63,956 bases of DNA from Streptomyces sp. CB01881. Lineage in GTDB: Bacteria; Actinomycetota; Actinomycetes; Streptomycetales; Streptomycetaceae. The position numbers were made by a program, and so were the translations under genes. Each line of letters begins with the position of its first letter. The first letter of the stretch is position 1. Location: contig NZ_CP026498.1 of assembly GCF_002953255.1 (NCBI RefSeq), positions 1,406,899 to 1,470,854 of the forward strand. Reading direction: 5' to 3'. The notes under the pieces are model-generated. The model did not search any database, was not told the origin of the DNA, and saw nothing but the letters and a program-made list of their open reading frames with translations. Below are positions 60,524 to 63,956 of this stretch, piece after piece.

Positions 60524-63019
60524 TCAGCGCCCGGCGCCGTCGACCACCGCCGCCCACTCGTCCAGCAGCGCCTCGGTCGCCTCGTCGTCCGGACCCTCCG
60601 CCCAGAGGTGGGTGACCGCCTCCGCCGGGTCCGGCAGGACCAGCGTCCACCGCCCGTCCGCCTCGACCACCCGGACGCCGTCCGTGGTGTCGAGCCGCCG
60701 GCTGCCGGCCGCCTCCACCACCGAGCGCATGACCATGCCCTTCGCCGCCCACGGCGTCGCGATGTCCCTCCGGCGGATGTGCGCCTGCGGGATCCGCGCG
60801 TCGATCTGGCTCAGGGTGAGCTGGGTGCGGGCCACCAGCCCGACCAGTCGCACGAACGCCGCCGCCCCGTCCAGCACGCCGCTGAACTCGGGGACGACGA
60901 AGCCGCCGCGCCCGTCCCCGCCGAACACCGTGCCCTCGGCGGCGGCCGCCTTGGCCAGGTCGTCCGGCGTGGTCGTGGTCCAGATGACCTGGGTGCCGTG
61001 GTACGCCGCGACCTGCTCGGCGATGCGGGTGGTGGTCACCGGCAGCGCCACCTGCCCGCTGCGGCGCTCGGCCGCGACCAGGTCGAGCAGCACCAGCAGC
61101 GCCCGGTCGTCGTCGATCACCCGGCCGAGCTCGTCCACGAAGGCCACCCGCTCGCCCACGGGGTCGAAGCGCACGCCGAAGGCCGCTCGGGAGGAGGCCA
61201 CCAGCGCACCCAGCCTGGCCAGCCCCGCCCGGCGTTCCTCCGCGTCCTCGGTCGGCCGCGCCTCGTCCAGCCCGCTGGAGACGGTGAGCGCCTCCACCCC
61301 GAGCCGGCCGAGGATGCTCGGCAGGACGAGCCCGGCACTGCCGTGAGCGGTGTCCACGACCACCTTCAGCCCGGCCTCGCGGACACCCGTGGTGTCGATG
61401 CTCCGTAGCAGGTTGCCTGCGTACGAGTCGAACACGCTCGACGGGAAGGTCAGGTCGCCGATCTCGCCCGGGAACGCGCGCCGGTACTCCTGACGCGCGT
61501 ACACGCGGTCCAGCTTCCGCTGGCCGGCCTGCGAGAGGTCGGCGCCGCGCTCGTCGAAGAAGAGGATGTCCAACGAGTCCGGTACCCCGGGCGTGGTCCG
61601 CAGGAAGATCCCGCCGGCGCTGCCCCGCGCGGTGTGCTGCCGGGCGACCGGCATCGGCACGTTCTCCAGGTCGCGGACGTCGATCGCGCTGGTCTGCAGT
61701 GCCGAGATCATCGCCCGCTTGAGCGCACGCGCACCACGCGAGTGGTCACGCGCGATGGTGACGGTCGCCCCCTTCTTCAGGGTGGTCGCGTACGCGCCCG
61801 CCAGCCGCACGGCCAGCTCCGGCGTGATCTCGACGTTGAGGATGCCCGAGACCCCGCGCAGCCCGAAGAGGTGCTCCTGGCCGCGGGACTCCCAGATCAC
61901 CGACGTGTTCACGACGGCGCCGGCCTCGATGGTCTTGAACGGGTAGACCCGGACGTTGGCCGCGATGATCGACTCCTCGCCGATCAGGCACTCGTCCCCG
62001 ATCACGGCGCCGTCCTCGATCCGCGCGGCCCGCATCACGTCGGTGTTCTTGCCCACGACACAGCCCCGCAGATTGCTCTGCGGGCCGATGTAGACGTTGT
62101 CGTGGATGACCGCCTTGTGCAGGAAGGCACCCCGCTTCACCACGACGTTGCTGCCGAGCACGGTGTGCTCGCGGATCTCCACGCCGGCCTCGACCTTGGC
62201 GTAGTCCCCGATGTAGAGCGGCCCGCGGAGCACCGCCTCCGGGTCCACCTCGGCCCCCTCGGCCACCCAGACGCCGGGCGAGATCTCGAAGCCGTCGAGC
62301 TCGACGTCGACCTTGCCCTCCAGGACGTCCGCCTGGGCCTTGCCGTAGCTCTCGTGGGTGCCCACGTCCTCCCAGTAGCCCTCGGCCACGTACCCGAAGA
62401 CCCGCTTGCCCTCCTTGAGCAGCTGCGGGAACACGTCACTCGACCAGTCAACGGACTCGCCCGCCGCGACGTAGTCGAAGACCTCGGGCTCCATGACGTA
62501 GATCCCGGTGTTCACCGTGTCGGAGAAGACCTGCCCCCAGGTCGGCTTCTCCAGGAAGCGTTCGACGCGCCCCTCGTCGTCGGTGATCGTGATGCCGAAC
62601 TCCAGTGGATTCGGTACCCGGGTGAGACAGACGGTGACCAGTGCGTTTTTACTACGGTGAAACTCGATCAATTCCGAGAGATTGAAGTCGGTCAGCGCGT
62701 CGCCGGAGATCACCAGAAAGGAGTCGTCCTTGAGCGCGTCCTCGGCGTTCTTGACACTCCCCGCAGTGCCGAGTGGCGTCTCCTCGTTCGCATATGTCAG
62801 ATGCATACCCAACTCTTCGCCGTCACCGAAGTAGTTCTTGACCAGCGAGGCCAGGAACTGGACGGTGACGACGGTGTCGGAGAGACCGTGCCGCTTCAGC
62901 AGCCGCAGCACGTGCTCCATGATCGGGCGGTTGGCCACGGGAAGCAGCGGCTTCGGCATGCTGGAGGTCATCGGGCGGAGTCGGGTGCCTTCGCCCCCTG
63001 CCATTACAACGGCTTTCAT
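60524..63019 (-). CDS. Mannose-1-phosphate guanylyltransferase-like / phosphomannomutase-like fusion
   Basis: The protein has 831 residues. The N-terminal nucleotidyltransferase (residues 1-~240) has VVMAGGEGTRLRPMTSSMPK and GTAGSVKNAEDAL. A left-handed beta-helix follows (VYIGPQSNLRGCVVGKNTDV, GAVIGDECLIGEESIIAANV). From ~375 a phosphohexomutase-like half is seen, but its hallmarks are changed: the phosphoserine loop reads ARDHSRGAR (~426) and the metal loop FDPVGERV (~618) replaces DPDGDR. In Streptomyces such fusions serve GDP-mannose and glycan synthesis. The second half may be regulatory or have weak activity. Confidence 0.88.
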   Translation of the reverse strand: MKAVVMAGGEGTRLRPMTSSMPKPLLPVANRPIMEHVLRLLKRHGLSDTVVTVQFLASLVKNYFGDGEELGMHLTYANEETPLGTAGSVKNAEDALKDDSFLVISGDALTDFNLSELIEFHRSKNALVTVCLTRVPNPLEFGITITDDEGRVERFLEKPTWGQVFSDTVNTGIYVMEPEVFDYVAAGESVDWSSDVFPQLLKEGKRVFGYVAEGYWEDVGTHESYGKAQADVLEGKVDVELDGFEISPGVWVAEGAEVDPEAVLRGPLYIGDYAKVEAGVEIREHTVLGSNVVVKRGAFLHKAVIHDNVYIGPQSNLRGCVVGKNTDVMRAARIEDGAVIGDECLIGEESIIAANVRVYPFKTIEAGAVVNTSVIWESRGQEHLFGLRGVSGILNVEITPELAVRLAGAYATTLKKGATVTIARDHSRGARALKRAMISALQTSAIDVRDLENVPMPVARQHTARGSAGGIFLRTTPGVPDSLDILFFDERGADLSQAGQRKLDRVYARQEYRRAFPGEIGDLTFPSSVFDSYAGNLLRSIDTTGVREAGLKVVVDTAHGSAGLVLPSILGRLGVEALTVSSGLDEARPTEDAEERRAGLARLGALVASSRAAFGVRFDPVGERVAFVDELGRVIDDDRALLVLLDLVAAERRSGQVALPVTTTRIAEQVAAYHGTQVIWTTTTPDDLAKAAAAEGTVFGGDGRGGFVVPEFSGVLDGAAAFVRLVGLVARTQLTLSQIDARIPQAHIRRRDIATPWAAKGMVMRSVVEAAGSRRLDTTDGVRVVEADGRWTLVLPDPAEAVTHLWAEGPDDEATEALLDEWAAVVDGAGR

Positions 63020-63045
63020 TACGGGTGCGTCCTCCTTCGCGGTGG

Positions 63046-63061
63046 TGGACCTGCAGGTCCA
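63046..63061. promoter_or_regulatory. 16-bp perfect palindrome upstream of the sugar-nucleotide gene
   Basis: TGGACCTGCAGGTCCA lies 27-42 bases before the start of the leftward fusion gene. It could be an operator or an mRNA leader hairpin. Confidence 0.45.
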
Positions 63062-63142
63062 TCAAACCGTTCCAGAGGTTCTCTACCCGGAAGATATCGT
63101 CCGACGCACCGGGCCGCCGTGGGACTTCTCTCAGATCACGTC

Positions 63143-63763
63143 TCAGACTGTGGACGCGGGCGAGGCCGAGACGCCCCTGATGATCTGCCGCGCCTGCACC
63201 GCGTAAAGAATGGCGGCCCACCAGTAGAGCGTGGTCCCCCACCAGATGAAGGCCCAGCTGACGACCTCGGCCGGCCGTGCGATCCAGCTGTCCCCGGTGC
63301 CGAGCAGCAGAAGCGGGAACGCGTACATCAGGTTGAAAGTCGCGGCCTTCCCCAGGAAACTCACCTGCAACGGCCCGTAGCCGTGCCGGTTGAGAATGGG
63401 AAGCAGCGCCGCGATAAACAGCTCACGGGCCAACAGGATCGCGGTGAGCCACCACGGCAGGATCTCACGCCAGGTCAGGCCGACCAGGGTGGACAGCACG
63501 TAGAGGCGGTCCGCCAGCGGGTCGAGCAGCTGGCCGACCCGGCTGATCTGCCCCCACCTGCGGGCGAGCTTTCCGTCCAGGTAGTCGCTGATGCCGCTCA
63601 GCATCAGAATCAGCAGCGCCCAGCCGTCATTGTTCGGTCCGCCGAACACCGGCCAGAGGATCAGCCAGAGGAAGAGCGGAACGCCGACCAGCCGACCCAT
63701 GCTCAGCAGGTTGGGGATGGTGAGGACGCGATCGGTCTGGACCCGCGTCTCCTGGACCTCCAC
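63143..63763 (-). CDS. pgsA: CDP-alcohol phosphatidyltransferase family protein
   Basis: The protein has ~206 residues; GTG 63763 is preferred because AGGAGG lies 9 bases upstream (an in-frame ATG 36 bases earlier is weaker). Motif D60-x2-DG-x2-AR-x8-G-x3-D81-x3-D85 is intact in SDYLDGKLARRWGQ and SRVGQLLDPLADR. Five or six membrane helices surround it. It transfers a phosphatidyl group from CDP-diacylglycerol to an alcohol, here most like the PgsA3-type enzyme that begins the DUF881-Sbp block in actinobacteria. The acceptor (glycerol-phosphate or other) cannot be fixed from sequence. Confidence 0.88.
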   Translation of the reverse strand: MEVQETRVQTDRVLTIPNLLSMGRLVGVPLFLWLILWPVFGGPNNDGWALLILMLSGISDYLDGKLARRWGQISRVGQLLDPLADRLYVLSTLVGLTWREILPWWLTAILLARELFIAALLPILNRHGYGPLQVSFLGKAATFNLMYAFPLLLLGTGDSWIARPAEVVSWAFIWWGTTLYWWAAILYAVQARQIIRGVSASPASTV

Positions 63764-63815
63764 CCGGGGGCCTCCTGTTACCGTGTGACGACTTTGCATG
63801 TTGACCCTACAACAG

Positions 63816-63850
63816 AAAAGCCCCCGTCCGGTTCCCGGCGGGGGCTTCTC
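63816..63850 (-). terminator. rRNA operon terminator
   Basis: On the minus strand AAGCCCCCG and CGGGGGCTT pair around an inner CCGG/CCGG, followed by TTTT. It lies ~15-45 bases beyond the 5S 3' end and upstream of pgsA. Confidence 0.88.
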
Positions 63851-63860
63851 TTGAATGATT

Positions 63861-63956
63861 GTTCGGCGGCGTCCTACTCTCCCACAGGGTCCCCCCTGCA
63901 GTACCATCGGCGCTGTGAGGCTTAGCTTCCGGGTTCGGAATGTAACCGGGCGTTTC
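63861..63956 (-). rRNA. rrf: 5S ribosomal RNA, 3' part (truncated by the window edge)
   Basis: Read on the minus strand from the window end, the text GAAACGCCCGGTTACATTCC, GAACCCGGAAGCTAAGCC, then GCCGATGGTACTGCAGGG and TGGGAGAGTAGGACGCCGCC is the central and 3' part of 5S rRNA. The first ~20 bases lie outside. 23S and 16S should follow further right. A strong T-tailed hairpin ends the operon. Confidence 0.95.

Overview
The window is strongly GC-rich, uses GTG, TTG and ATG starts with stops hugging the next start (ATGA, GTGA, TGATG), and carries gene families typical of Streptomycetaceae. These include a DUF5999 protein, a DUF2470 protein behind a DmdR/IdeR-type iron box, a LysM/M23 hydrolase behind a c-di-AMP riboswitch, gcvP behind a tandem glycine riboswitch, and the actinobacterial pgsA-DUF881-Sbp-DUF881-GarA-FtsR block. 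A Streptomyces or Kitasatospora chromosome is the best fit. I see no tRNA, CRISPR array or biosynthetic cluster. The right edge cuts into a 5S rRNA on the minus strand, so an rRNA operon lies just outside.

Left part (1-15.6 kb). An IS5-family transposase fragment abuts an orphan NarL-type histidine kinase. Next comes a decayed stretch holding a frameshifted peptidoglycan-binding pseudogene, an FhuF-like 2Fe-2S protein and a truncated GAF-like fragment. A catabolic island follows: a FadR-type regulator, a wrecked amino acid permease, a PucR regulator, a secreted SMP-30-like protein, and a translationally coupled aldehyde dehydrogenase / class III CoA-transferase / glutaryl-CoA-dehydrogenase-like operon. 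A membrane protein and a GH13 glucosidase follow.

D-amino acid / ketodeoxy-sugar island (15.7-22 kb). Leftward genes are a D-serine-dehydratase-like PLP enzyme, an N-acyl-D-amino-acid deacylase (frameshifted) and a KDPG aldolase. Rightward genes are a KDG kinase, an IclR regulator and a RidA protein. The two arms diverge from a promoter carrying a TTGCA-N5-TGCAA operator. Together they could take N-acetyl-D-glucosaminate to D-glucosaminate, KDG, KDPG, then pyruvate and glyceraldehyde-3-phosphate. This is an inference and is the most interesting proposal in the window.

Middle (22-45 kb). These are mostly single genes or pairs: iron-regulated DUF2470, LysM/M23 hydrolase, MFS pump, purB, divergent SRPBCC/TetR, MarR, a coupled HipA-kinase/DUF3037 pair, type II NADH dehydrogenase, a secreted SGNH hydrolase, a divergent MocR / pyridoxamine-oxidase-like / PaiB group, a sugar porter, a dienelactone hydrolase, an MFS exporter, a HAD protein, a CPBP membrane protein, a glutamate-cysteine ligase and DUF5999.

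Right part (45-64 kb). gcvP with its glycine riboswitch is followed by a PRC-barrel/DUF2382 stress protein, an MFS transporter, DNA polymerase IV with an unusual C-terminal extension, a DUF218 (YdcF-type) protein, and a conserved leftward series: a CDP-alcohol phosphatidyltransferase, a nucleotidyltransferase-phosphomannomutase fusion, DUF881, Sbp, DUF881, an FHA protein, FtsR-like MerR, a bifunctional nuclease and a second MerR. Many ends carry strong perfect-stem hairpin terminators.
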